Notes under the pieces: generated by a model
Database searches by the model: none
Seen by the model: only the letters and a program-made list of their open reading frames with translations
Told to the model about the DNA's origin: nothing
Assembly: GCA_023426125.1 (NCBI GenBank)
Contig: JAFABI010000068.1
Coordinates: forward strand, 103,502 to 167,501
DNA length: 64,000 bases
Source of the DNA: Bacillota bacterium
GTDB taxonomy: Bacteria; Bacillota; Clostridia; Acetivibrionales; DTU013
Direction of reading: 5' to 3'
Shown: positions 34,908 to 43,805 of the stretch, piece after piece
Layout: each line of letters opens with the position of its first letter
How positions within the stretch are numbered: position 1 is the first letter of the stretch
Translations under genes and position numbers: made by a program

Positions 34908-37900
34908 TTACAATATGTCCAGTTTCTTGGCTCTTTCAACCGCCTGTACTCTCCTGTTCACCTGAAGCTTCCCGTATACGTTCTTTATATGGGTCTTCAC
35001 AGTATTTACCGCCATCTCCAACCGATCGGCGATTTCCTTATTTGACATTCCCGCTGCAATGAGCTTGAGTACTTCCGTCTCCCGCTCTGTAAGAAGTTCA
35101 ATAAGCTGGGAGTGTGCTTCCGCTTTGCTCTTTACCGTATCCTCTTCCAGATATGATTGCAGTTTTTTGATAAAAGCCACCTGGGTGGATAACAGTTTCA
35201 GCACTTCAAGCCGCCCATGTGCAAAGACTCCTGGCATAAGGCTGTTTTCAAGGTATAACACACCAATAGGTATTCTCTGGAACATCAAAGGCAAGCATGC
35301 GATGGATCTTGAATCCGATTCGGCTATATAAGGGTCGCTGACAAAGATCCCGGCCTGCTCTCCGCTATCTAAAACGACCGTTTCAAGGGTCCGGGCAACA
35401 TACCGTACTACTGCCTTTGAGAGTCTGTGGCATTCCTCAAGAGGGACGGCTTTTCCGGTCTCCATATTGCAATCATTATCCTTTGCAGCTTCAATAAACA
35501 ACTCTTCATTTTTCTCGAGGATCAAGTATCCTTTGTTTGCATTGGAACTATGAATCGCTATACCTAAAAAACTGTCAAGCAGTTTGCTCAGGTCCGTCTC
35601 CTGGGAAATATTTCCTATCGCTTTATCGATTACATAGTTATCCAGACTGCCTGCCGTTTCACTGTCGCTTGAGGTGGAAATCCTGAGCATGTTTTCAAAG
35701 GCTTCGGCGGAATTGTTTTTTGCCTCTTCAAAATCCATACCGTCCAAAAGGTCGGGATACCGGTTCCGCAGTTCCTTAACTTTTGCGTAAGCTCCCCATT
35801 TACCGTATCCGTGGCAGGCATCCTGCAGATACATCCCTGCTATTTTCGCAAGGCCCTGGGACAGATAAAACCTTGCCGCCAGTTCATTGGCAAGGGCTTC
35901 ATTTTGAATATAGCCGTTTTGCCGGGCTGACCGGATCGCCTGGTCATACAGCGTCATGGCTTGCTCTCTTCTATTCTGCAGGCGCGCTGTTTCGGCGGCT
36001 ACCAGCAGGTACTTGTGCAGAAAGTTCTCCTTGCAGGCCTCCGACCATTTTTTCATCTGCCGCCGGTTCTTTTTCAGGATTTTCCGGCGAAGCCTCCGTT
36101 CCCTGGAGGATAATTCCCCATAAAGAGCCGTTATCGTCAGGGAATGATAGAAATTGTATTCGGCGCTGAGCATAAAGCCAAGAAGCGCATCAATATAAGC
36201 CCGTACATTTTCTGCGGCAGACAGCGCTTCCCTGTAGTTGCCGGCCATATAGCACAGCTGCATTTTGTAAATGTAAAAGGTCGCAAAGGAAGCTTTATCC
36301 TTCTGCGGTAATTGCAATTTTCCTTTTTGAAATTCCTCTGCCCCGGCTGCCAGTGAATCTGTTTTCCGTCCCTGCAGAACGGAGACCGTCCGGTCGTAAA
36401 TTGCCGCATTGACGGCAAAACTGTCATGCCTTAACCTCCCGGCGATCTCAAGTTTCTTACCGGCTTCCTCCGCGATTTCCTCCAGGGAAATACCCAGAAG
36501 ATACCGGATTTCAAGAATAAGACAATGGGAGTAGCCGATAATCAGTGCATCCCCGGCTTCCATCCCGCTGCGGATTGCCTTATTGAAGTACTCCAGCGCG
36601 AAGGCGGCGTGCCGGGTCCAGTGGGTGATAAATGCTCCTGTGACGAAGTATATGATGCATTTGGAAGAACTGCGGTCATACCTTTCCACCAGTTGGATGC
36701 ACACCCTTCCAAATCTATCCCCCGCTCCATAGTCTCCCAGTACGCTCCCGGCAGTGATGCTGTACCCCAGGTATCCGACTGAAGCCATTTCGGTATCTCC
36801 ATACCGGGCAGCATGATTGCCGGCTTTCAGGATAGTCAGGCCGTATAAATCCGGATGGCTGTTGATTGTCACAGAGCACATCCGGGTCAAGAGCTCTGCA
36901 ATCTTTCTCTGCACCGGGTCCTTCATCTCAGGCAGACGGACCAGGTCTTCAATCTTTTTATTCCGCATATACCATTTGTACAGCAGCAATTCCCTGGCAT
37001 AATCCAGTTTTGAAGGATGGAGCGGCAGCCTGACCCCCAGTTTTTCCAGCGCATGGATGCCTGTCCGGACCGCTTCGGCATATTTCCCCATGCCCGCATA
37101 CAATAACACCTTCAAGCCGTATACACCCGCCCGCTCCAGTTCGGTCCCGGCCTTTTCGATGACGGCGTCAAACAGTTCCTCCGCAGCTTCCACATTGCCG
37201 GACAGGTATTCCGCCTGGGCAAGCTCCAGATGCAGCTCATAGCTGAGCTCATAGGCATGCTTCCAAGCGTCCTCCGGCAGCAGTGTCCTTCCGGACCTGA
37301 AATGCCGCAGGGCCGAAGCATACGCCGCCGAAGCCTTAGCCTTCCGCCCCGCCATCAGGTTATATCCGGCCAGCTCCATTCTTTCTGCCGGGTCATGCAG
37401 CAGTTCCAGGCTGCGGTTGAAATGGTCCATGATGAACAGTATTTTTTCTTCAAGGCTGCCGCGGGCCGTATTCTGTAAAAACAGACGGCCGATGGCCATG
37501 TGCTTTTCTTTTTTCTCCTCTTCCCGGATAAGGGAATAAACAGCCTGCTGTATCCGGTCATGCAGGAATTCGAAGCCGGAGGGTTCCGTCTCGGGATATG
37601 CGGAAGACAGGTTTCCCTTTTGGCCCGCTGCTGTCAGGACAAGCCCTTCCCGGAGCGGCGGCATCAGGCAGGAGGCTGTCTCCTCCAAAGACTTGCCGCT
37701 TACGGCAGCCAGCGTTTCCAGGTCAAACCCGTTTCCGATGCAGGCCGCCAGCTTCAGGATCTCAAGCGTCTCCTCCGGAAGCCTTTGCAGTTTTTTCAGC
37801 AGGAGCTCCAGCACATCCTCTCCCGGCTGCAGCTTCCGGATGGCTTCCAACTCCCAGTTCCAGCAGCCTTCCTGTGGATTGAAGCAGAGAAGTCCTTCGT

Positions 37901-39608
37901 CATGGATCAGCATGAGCAGCTGACCCAGAAAAAAGGGATTCCCTCCGGATTTACGGTACAATTCCTCCGTAAGGGCAGCTGCATTTTCCGGCTCCATGTG
38001 CAGTGTTTCCGCTGCCAGCTTCGCAGCCTGGTTCCGTTCCAGGGGCATAAGGGAAATAAGCTTCTCATGGGGCTGCTCCGTATGGTTTTCTTCTTCCAGC
38101 ATTTCCATCAGCGGGTGATCCCCGTTCACTTCATTTTCCCGGAAAGCCCCGACAAAAAGCAGCGAGTGAAGCTTGGCATCCCGGTTCAAATACTTCAGTA
38201 AATGGATGGAAGCTGCGTCCGCCCATTGCAGGTCGTCCATAAACAGCACCAGCGGATGCCCTTTCCTGGCAAATAACCTGACAAAGTCTCCGAATACCAG
38301 CAGAAAACGGTTTTCCGCCTCTTTCGGAGAAAGTGGTTCCACAGGAGGCTGCTTTCCAATGATCCATTCCAGTTCCGGAATGATACCGGTAACCACTGCG
38401 CCGCTCCGGCCAAGGGTACGCAGGATTCTTTTTTTCCATCGGTCCAGCGCTTCCTGACTTTCGGTCATCAGCTGCCTGATCAGGTCCCCAAAGGCAGACG
38501 CGAAGGGAGCATAAGGAATGTTCTGCCCCAGCTGGTCAAACTTGCCCATTATAAAATAGCCTTTTTCCTGCACAATGGGCTTCAGGCTTTCATTGATCAA
38601 CATGGTTTTGCCTATTCCCGGGTATCCGCTCACAAATATTGTCTCGGCCTTGCCTTCACATGCATGGAAAAAAGCGGCTTCAAGAGCTTCCTTTTCCCGT
38701 TCTCTTCCATAGAGCTTGCGGGGCAGCCGGAAACGTGGGGATACGTCCGCCCGTCCTATGGGAAAAAGCTCAATCCTTCCCGTTTGAAGCAGCTGCCTCC
38801 TGCATTCCCCAAGATCCCATAAAAGGCCATAGGCGCTTTGGTATCTCCCTTCAGGAGCTTTTGTCAATAGTTTCATAATGATTCCGGAAATAGAGGGAAG
38901 TATCCCAGGGTTGATTTTATCCGGCGGCTGCGGTTTCCGGGTTATATGGGCACGGATCCACCCGTCGGAGTCTTTCGCCTGCAAAGGAAGCCGGCCGGTG
39001 AGCAGCTCATAGAATACGATCCCCAGGGAATAAAGGTCACTGCGTTGGTCCATCCCTATGTTCAGCCGGCCTGTTTGTTCCGGAGACATGTACTCCAGGG
39101 TCCCTGCCGGATTGTTGGAAAACAGCGCATTTTCGCTTCCTGACGGAAAAAGCACGGCACTGCTGAAGTCAATGATATATCCCTGCCTTGTACCAGGGTG
39201 AATGAGGATATTTTCCGGTTTCAAATCCCTGTGGATCATCCCGTTTTGATGAAGCCGGCCGAGAGCTTCCGCAAGCCGGACGGCAATATCAAGAAAGGCC
39301 GGCAGGTCTGCAGGATGGTCCTGCATATATTTTCTCAGGGATACGGCCCCGATGTCTTTCATGACCAGGGCCAAAAGCGCCCCTGCCTGTTCCAGCCTCA
39401 CAGGCTTGATAATCCCTTCGATGTTAAGATTCCGCGTAATTTCGTACTCATGCAGGAGCCTGGAAATTCCCATGGGATTGGCTGCTTCTTCTTTAAGCGC
39501 TTTTATGACAACCGGCATCCTGTCCCTGGTTGCATATCCTCTGTATACCTGTATTCTACTATTTTCATGGAGCTGCTCATAGATTATGTAACCCGGTAAA
39601 GTAAACAT
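34908..39608 (-). CDS. Ser/Thr kinase - AAA ATPase - GAF - LuxR-type giant regulator
   Basis: 1566 residues. Residues 1-270 are a Hanks-type kinase: HRDLKPEN (126-133), DFSS in place of DFG (147-150), SPEQ (175-178). Residues 295-700 are a MalT/STAND-like ATPase: YGRE, Walker A GYPGIGKT (328-335), Walker B LVLFMDDLQWAD. A long helical TPR-like stretch follows (about 700-1270), then a GAF-type domain (about 1290-1450) and a LuxR-type helix-turn-helix at the end (LTERETEVLKLIAAGMSNKEIA, NTVKTHIKNVYGKL). Many relatives end in a histidine kinase; this one ends in a DNA-binding domain, so the signal should act straight on transcription. It is probably a cytoplasmic sensor. It lies directly upstream of loaP on the same strand and may control the glycan locus. 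GAGGA precedes ATG 39608. Confidence 0.92.
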   Translation of the reverse strand: MFTLPGYIIYEQLHENSRIQVYRGYATRDRMPVVIKALKEEAANPMGISRLLHEYEITRNLNIEGIIKPVRLEQAGALLALVMKDIGAVSLRKYMQDHPADLPAFLDIAVRLAEALGRLHQNGMIHRDLKPENILIHPGTRQGYIIDFSSAVLFPSGSENALFSNNPAGTLEYMSPEQTGRLNIGMDQRSDLYSLGIVFYELLTGRLPLQAKDSDGWIRAHITRKPQPPDKINPGILPSISGIIMKLLTKAPEGRYQSAYGLLWDLGECRRQLLQTGRIELFPIGRADVSPRFRLPRKLYGREREKEALEAAFFHACEGKAETIFVSGYPGIGKTMLINESLKPIVQEKGYFIMGKFDQLGQNIPYAPFASAFGDLIRQLMTESQEALDRWKKRILRTLGRSGAVVTGIIPELEWIIGKQPPVEPLSPKEAENRFLLVFGDFVRLFARKGHPLVLFMDDLQWADAASIHLLKYLNRDAKLHSLLFVGAFRENEVNGDHPLMEMLEEENHTEQPHEKLISLMPLERNQAAKLAAETLHMEPENAAALTEELYRKSGGNPFFLGQLLMLIHDEGLLCFNPQEGCWNWELEAIRKLQPGEDVLELLLKKLQRLPEETLEILKLAACIGNGFDLETLAAVSGKSLEETASCLMPPLREGLVLTAAGQKGNLSSAYPETEPSGFEFLHDRIQQAVYSLIREEEKKEKHMAIGRLFLQNTARGSLEEKILFIMDHFNRSLELLHDPAERMELAGYNLMAGRKAKASAAYASALRHFRSGRTLLPEDAWKHAYELSYELHLELAQAEYLSGNVEAAEELFDAVIEKAGTELERAGVYGLKVLLYAGMGKYAEAVRTGIHALEKLGVRLPLHPSKLDYARELLLYKWYMRNKKIEDLVRLPEMKDPVQRKIAELLTRMCSVTINSHPDLYGLTILKAGNHAARYGDTEMASVGYLGYSITAGSVLGDYGAGDRFGRVCIQLVERYDRSSSKCIIYFVTGAFITHWTRHAAFALEYFNKAIRSGMEAGDALIIGYSHCLILEIRYLLGISLEEIAEEAGKKLEIAGRLRHDSFAVNAAIYDRTVSVLQGRKTDSLAAGAEEFQKGKLQLPQKDKASFATFYIYKMQLCYMAGNYREALSAAENVRAYIDALLGFMLSAEYNFYHSLTITALYGELSSRERRLRRKILKKNRRQMKKWSEACKENFLHKYLLVAAETARLQNRREQAMTLYDQAIRSARQNGYIQNEALANELAARFYLSQGLAKIAGMYLQDACHGYGKWGAYAKVKELRNRYPDLLDGMDFEEAKNNSAEAFENMLRISTSSDSETAGSLDNYVIDKAIGNISQETDLSKLLDSFLGIAIHSSNANKGYLILEKNEELFIEAAKDNDCNMETGKAVPLEECHRLSKAVVRYVARTLETVVLDSGEQAGIFVSDPYIAESDSRSIACLPLMFQRIPIGVLYLENSLMPGVFAHGRLEVLKLLSTQVAFIKKLQSYLEEDTVKSKAEAHSQLIELLTERETEVLKLIAAGMSNKEIADRLEMAVNTVKTHIKNVYGKLQVNRRVQAVERAKKLDIL

Positions 39609-39816
39609 CCGAATCCTCAGCCTCCGTTTTTTACCATTGACCCTTATTGCTATATTATCATTATCAGCCGTTTACAGCAATCGGTAATATCGAAGGAATG
39701 CGACAGGGGACGGTTCTTCACTGTCACATATTATTGAAAAGCATACTTTCACATTCAGGTGTGCCGCCGGTTGGTCTGCACTGTTCGCTATTTCCTGGTT
39801 TACACTTACTGTCACA

Positions 39817-39843
39817 GGCGGACGGCCAATGGCCGCCCCTACA
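39817..39843. repeat. short palindromic repeat, GGCC-AAT-GGCC type
   Basis: Same core and CCCCTACA tail as at 26502-26525. It lies in the divergent gap between the giant regulator and the PIG-V-like gene. Confidence 0.8.
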
Positions 39844-39900
39844 TTGGATGCTTTACGGCCAGATGGCTCCATGCCGCCGGGTGGCCTGCATCTGAAGTTT

Positions 39901-40013
39901 TGTCATTGCGAGGAGCAAAGCGACGCGGCAATCTCTGCTTTCTGACTGAGATAGCATTTATTCGATTGCCGCGCTCCACTTTGTTTCGCTCGCAATGACG
40001 GTAACTGAATAGT
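39901..40013. mobile_element. MITE-like inverted-repeat element, copy 2
   Basis: The reverse complement matches copy 1 (33876-34009) over about 100 bp, including TCATTGCGAG, GCTATCTCAGTCAGAA and CTGAATAGTC. One terminal arm is trimmed. The two copies are inverted with respect to each other and flank loaP and the giant regulator gene. The 540-bp gap 39609-40150 holds this element, one palindromic repeat and the promoters; no gene is visible. Confidence 0.75.
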
Positions 40014-40150
40014 CACAAATCATACTCTGAAGCTATTCCAATTGTAGTTGAACTTTAACAGGGATTGTATATAATAGAGTCAATAACCGGTTTTACCGGA
40101 AAAACATCACTTCTTTGCCGTACCGGCCGGTAAAGGTTTCGGAGGGGTTT

Positions 40151-41422
40151 ATGACACTGGAATTGCGGGCGAATTTCGTAGTGTACCTGGGTCTGGCGGT
40201 GGTGGCCGCCTTTCTGGCGCTTCTTGTAAAAAGCTTTCTCCGGCGCGGGCTTGACGAGGACGGGCAGATGGAAACCGCCGGAGCGTTGGGTACGTTTCCA
40301 GCCAAAAAGATAGGCGTTCTGTATTTTTTCAACCGGGTGATTCTTTTTGCAGGCGTTTACCTGTTTGTCCAGGTGATCGGAAACAGCAAGCCGGGATTTT
40401 TCCAGTCCTTTAAGGAAATATGGTTCAAATGGGATTCCAACGGGTATTTGCGCATCGCCCAAAACTGGTACGCCACAACGGGAGACGACAAATACGACAT
40501 TGCTCTTTATCCCCTGTATCCCCTGCTGATTAAAGCAGTTAACTTTCTGGTACGGGATTATTTCCTTTCCGGGATATTTGTTTCCAACGTGTTTATGTTT
40601 GTCGGCCTGATTTTTTTGTATAAGCTGGTGGAATTGGATTCCGGGGATGGGAATGCTGCCTTTGACAGTACAAAATACCTTCTCCTGTTTCCCTGCTCTT
40701 TCTTTTTCAGCATTGTCTATACCGAGAGTGTGTTCTTTACTCTGTCCGTACTGGCTATCTATTTTACAAGGAAGAAGCTGCTGCACCTGGGAGGGGTCTT
40801 CGGCCTGCTGGCCGCCTTTACCAGAAACCAGGGTCTGCTGCTGCTGATCCCCATATTTATTGAAGCGGTCTCGGGGATCCCATGGAAGGAACACTTTCGC
40901 GGAAAGCACCGGGGAGAGATCCTCCGGAGGCTTGGCCTTGCCGTAAGCGCAGCCTTGCTTGTCCCCTGCGGGACCGCCCTGTATTTGCTGGTGAACAAGC
41001 TGACCTTCGGCGACTGGTTTCAGTTCCTGACCTTTCAAAAGGAAAACTGGAGCCAACAGCTGGGTTTCTTCGGATATAATCTCAGGGACTTTGTGTTCAA
41101 CCTTGCCAACCGGGAAGTAAGCCTCGGTCTGGGTGTTTTCGCCCCAAACCTGATTGTATTTTTCCTGTGCATGGTCCTTCTTATCCTTACCGTAGAAAAA
41201 ATGCGTCTCTCCTATCTTGTCTACAGCCTTGCGTATGTGGTGGTTTCCTTTTCGCCTACGTGGCTTTTGAGCGGGCCCAGGTATATTTCCGGGATGTTCA
41301 CGCTGTATATCATGCTGGCGCTGACGTTCAGGAGCGATTTGTCGAAGCGGATCGCCGAAGGCGCCCTGTGGGTTTTGCTTATGTTTTTCGCCGTGCTGTT
41401 CACGTTAAACGGCGTCTACTAA
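40151..41422 (+). CDS. PIG-V-like membrane mannosyltransferase
   Basis: About 423 residues with around ten membrane helices. FKWDSNGYLRIAQNWY and IALYPLYPLLIK match the signature of PIG-V-type GT-C enzymes (W-D-x-x-x-Y/F-x-x-I and the Y-P-x-x-P loop). GT-C enzymes take sugar from polyprenyl-phosphate donors on the outer side of the membrane. ATG 40151 has GGAGGGG close upstream; 12 codons before it are open but not family-like. It opens the plus-strand group with two polyprenyl-phosphate sugar synthase-like genes, a double GT-C protein and a PMT. The acceptor is unknown, perhaps a lipid or secreted protein. Confidence 0.85.
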   Translation: MTLELRANFVVYLGLAVVAAFLALLVKSFLRRGLDEDGQMETAGALGTFPAKKIGVLYFFNRVILFAGVYLFVQVIGNSKPGFFQSFKEIWFKWDSNGYLRIAQNWYATTGDDKYDIALYPLYPLLIKAVNFLVRDYFLSGIFVSNVFMFVGLIFLYKLVELDSGDGNAAFDSTKYLLLFPCSFFFSIVYTESVFFTLSVLAIYFTRKKLLHLGGVFGLLAAFTRNQGLLLLIPIFIEAVSGIPWKEHFRGKHRGEILRRLGLAVSAALLVPCGTALYLLVNKLTFGDWFQFLTFQKENWSQQLGFFGYNLRDFVFNLANREVSLGLGVFAPNLIVFFLCMVLLILTVEKMRLSYLVYSLAYVVVSFSPTWLLSGPRYISGMFTLYIMLALTFRSDLSKRIAEGALWVLLMFFAVLFTLNGVY

Positions 41423-41432
41423 GGCGCCGGCA

Positions 41433-41458
41433 TGCGGACGCGCAATGCGCGCTCCTAC
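41433..41458. repeat. short palindromic repeat, CGCGC-AAT-GCGCG type
   Basis: TGCGGACGCGCAATGCGCGC with a CTCCTAC tail, 11 bp after the stop of the PIG-V-like gene. It may serve as a 3' hairpin for that transcript. Confidence 0.78.
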
Positions 41459-41531
41459 GAAAATGCCAGATGACCTATGGCCCTTCGTTATAGCTGATCT
41501 TCATCGGCTTCCTTACGAAGATCTTCCCGTT

Positions 41532-41879
41532 TTAGTATATATTCATATATCCTTTTAGCAGCCGTATATATTCCAGCGCCTCTTTTTCGCCAAGTTCCCT
41601 ATACACATCTGCATATCTGCTTGCGGTATAGACCATTTGAAGCATATCTGCATCACTATCAAATTCGGAATAACCTGCCTCATAAGATTTCAGCCTGTCT
41701 AGCAGGAAACGTACATCATGCTGATTCCGCACATATACACCATGTTTTTCAAGTGCAAATTTTAATACCTTTTCTACACATTGCTGGGAATGAAATCCGC
41801 TTGTATTATACAGCGCCTCTTTATATAATAGGTATGCGCTCCTTAAATCTTCCTGCGCTAACTGCAGATTGCTCTTCAT
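41532..41879 (-). CDS. HEPN domain protein paired with nucleotidyltransferase
   Basis: 115 residues, all helical, with the HEPN pattern: AQEDLRSAYLLYKEALYNTSGFHSQQCVEKVLKF at the N-terminus and YVRNQHDVRFLLDRL in the middle. The canonical RNase motif R-x4-6-H is not clear; here it is R-N-Q-H. The start lies 59 bp inside the MNT gene, so the pair is translationally coupled. HEPN/MNT pairs act as toxin-antitoxin modules in which MNT modifies the HEPN toxin, or have other nucleotidyl-transfer roles. Confidence 0.85.
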   Translation of the reverse strand: MKSNLQLAQEDLRSAYLLYKEALYNTSGFHSQQCVEKVLKFALEKHGVYVRNQHDVRFLLDRLKSYEAGYSEFDSDADMLQMVYTASRYADVYRELGEKEALEYIRLLKGYMNIY

Positions 41880-42195
41880 ATACTGTTATTCCCTCCTTTA
41901 TAGCTTCATCCACGACTGAACCGGTTTTTGTCTTTAGTTCCTCAAACTCATCAGGAGTAAATACAAGCATGTCAATAGAAACTTCCACATTTTCCCTTGA
42001 TAGACCTGTAAGGCGCTTGTACCACGGTATATTCGTATCCTGGACAACCAACACATCCAGATCGCTATTCTCTGTTAATTTCTTTCTTGCATAAGAGCCA
42101 AAAACTATAATTTTTTTTATTCCCGGTTGTTCCTTAATAATATTCACCAGTTTTTGCAGGCTATTTTCAAGTTCCGCATATTTGGCAATATCCAT
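41821..42195 (-). CDS. MNT-type nucleotidyltransferase (antitoxin-like)
   Basis: 124 residues with the minimal nucleotidyltransferase signature IIVFGSYARKKLTENSDLDVLVV (GS-x10-D-x-D), followed by SIDMLVFTPDEFEEL. It is likely to AMPylate or otherwise modify its HEPN partner. AAGGAG precedes ATG 42195. The C-terminal 20 residues (from EEQSAVSAG) are encoded in the overlap with the HEPN gene and are longer than I would expect for the family. Confidence 0.87.
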   Translation of the reverse strand: MDIAKYAELENSLQKLVNIIKEQPGIKKIIVFGSYARKKLTENSDLDVLVVQDTNIPWYKRLTGLSRENVEVSIDMLVFTPDEFEELKTKTGSVVDEAIKEGITVYEEQSAVSAGRFKERIPII

Positions 42196-42419
42196 ACTTC
42201 ATTTCTCCTTCAAACATTCATGAATTGCCGACATTTCAAACTTTAACCCACTATATATCGGTCCACAATAATATTTTTTAACATTCAAAAGCCTTATTTG
42301 CAATTTCTTTTAAAAATATTATATTACAAAAAAGTCAGTTATTCCACGATTTATTGTAAAAAGCTTACAAATTGTGTTTTCCTGTGCATCCTTCACTGTC
42401 TGCAAAATCCATCCTGTAT

Positions 42420-42608
42420 TTATAAGAAAAGCTGACTATTGCTGCTCTTATCCACCTCATCGATCATTAGAACAACTTCTTTCTCGCTCTTTTCGATAAA
42501 ATCGCTGATTTCGTCATCTCGCCCAGTTTTTCGCTGATATCGGCCATGTAATGCCTCTGCGGATTGCATGCCCCCGTCACATTGATTACCTTTTTCACCG
42601 GCAATCAA
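42420..42608 (-). pseudogene. relic of an AAA-type ATPase
   Basis: A short frame carries KEVVLMIDEVDKSSNSQLFL, the Walker B and following part of a family of stand-alone AAA ATPases common in Clostridia. It then stops where relatives continue with a DFL-type helix. The preceding part (TGRDDEISDFIEKSE) also fits, but the P-loop is missing and no open frame continues. The rest of the gap 42196-42824 holds one degenerate palindromic repeat at about 42710-42731 and no other recognisable gene. Confidence 0.6.
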
Positions 42609-42824
42609 CTCTGTTCCTGTTTTATCTGGCTATATTATATACACCGGCGGCAGATTTTACAAGCGCCGGAATGCTCCGGGACGCTGTGAAAAGCTATGGC
42701 AAAGTGTCCTGTAGGGACGCGCATTGACCGTAATGCAGCTTATTCTTATTTACAATTATTAGTAGCATGATATAATAGAACTGACTTAAGATTAAGTTGA
42801 TTCAAACACAGGAGGCAGCCGCAA

Positions 42825-43778
42825 ATGCCGGACGGAAATGATTTTATTTTGACGCTGGTTATACCTGTTTTTCAGGAAGCAAACCAGCTGAAACAAAATA
42901 TTTTTCACATTAAAGATATACTGGATGCAAACAAGCTCCGCTACGAGATGGTCCTTGTGGACGACGGCTCCATGGACAATACCTGGGAGGTAGTCCGGGC
43001 CCTTTCGCGGGAAATGAAAGAAATCCGGGGGGTAAGGCTCAGCAGGAATTTCGGCAAGGAAGCAGCCCTGTGTGCAGGGCTGGAAACAGCCCGGGGCGAT
43101 GCGTGCATCATCATGGACGCCGACCTGCAGCATCCTCCGGAACTAATCCCCCGGATGCTGGAAATATGGCAGAGCGGAGAGATTGATATCGTCGACGGGA
43201 TAAAATCCTCCAGAGGAAAAGAAAGCTTCTTCAAAATGTTGAGCGCACGCACTTTTTATTCCGTGCTGAAACGCTTTTCAGGTCTGGACCTGAACAATGC
43301 ATCGGATTTCAAACTGCTTGATTCCAAAGTGGTTGCGGCCTGGAGGCGCATGGGAGAACGGACCACCTTCTTCAGGGGAATGTCCGCCTGGGTAGGCTTT
43401 AAAAGAGTCAGCGTCCCTTTTGTTGTGGCCGAACGGCAGGAGGGAAAATCCAAATGGTCCTTCTTCAGGCTTTGGAAGCTGGCAATCACTGCAATAACGT
43501 CCTTTTCTTCAGCGCCTTTGCAGCTGGTTTCCTTTATCGGCTTTTTATTTCTTATCAGTTCGGTTATCCTTGGCATCCAAACGCTGTACAGGTGGTTCAT
43601 GCATAATGCGGTCAGCGGCTTTACCACGGTAATACTGCTTCTTTTGATCATAGGAAGTACGCTTATGATAAGCCTGGGGATCATAGGCACTTACATTGCC
43701 AGGATATTTGACGAGGTCAAGCAAAGGCCCAGGTATATTGTTTTGGACAGGATCGATGGTGAAAATGAATTTCTATAA
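42825..43778 (+). CDS. polyprenyl-phosphate glycosyltransferase (GT2, DPM1/GtrB-like)
   Basis: 317 residues. GT-A domain: LVIPVFQEANQL, VLVDDGSMDNTW, RLSRNFGKEAALCAGLE, MDADLQHPPELI (D-x-D) and the QEGKSKWSFFRLWKLA segment. Two C-terminal membrane helices follow (VSFIGFLFLISSVILGI, ILLLLIIGSTLMISLGI). Such enzymes load mannose, glucose or similar on polyprenyl phosphate for GT-C enzymes outside the membrane. AGGAGG precedes ATG 42825. It lies just ahead of the double GT-C gene that could use its product. Confidence 0.92.
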   Translation: MPDGNDFILTLVIPVFQEANQLKQNIFHIKDILDANKLRYEMVLVDDGSMDNTWEVVRALSREMKEIRGVRLSRNFGKEAALCAGLETARGDACIIMDADLQHPPELIPRMLEIWQSGEIDIVDGIKSSRGKESFFKMLSARTFYSVLKRFSGLDLNNASDFKLLDSKVVAAWRRMGERTTFFRGMSAWVGFKRVSVPFVVAERQEGKSKWSFFRLWKLAITAITSFSSAPLQLVSFIGFLFLISSVILGIQTLYRWFMHNAVSGFTTVILLLLIIGSTLMISLGIIGTYIARIFDEVKQRPRYIVLDRIDGENEFL

Positions 43779-43805
43779 ATAGACCGAAAGGTATGGACTG
43801 TAAAA

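Noticed and set aside
37500..38201. Long plus-strand frame inside the giant regulator
   Set aside because: Antisense shadow; no ribosome site or recognisable product, and the opposite strand carries conserved ATPase motifs.
33876..40013. Composite transposon bounded by the two MITE-like copies
   Set aside because: No transposase gene is present between or next to the copies, and no target duplication is visible; only the weaker statement of flanking inverted copies is supported.
40055..41056. 333-codon minus-strand frame
   Set aside because: Composition is Gln/Lys/Gly-rich with no motif; it mirrors the PIG-V-like gene, which has a good ribosome site and membrane helices.
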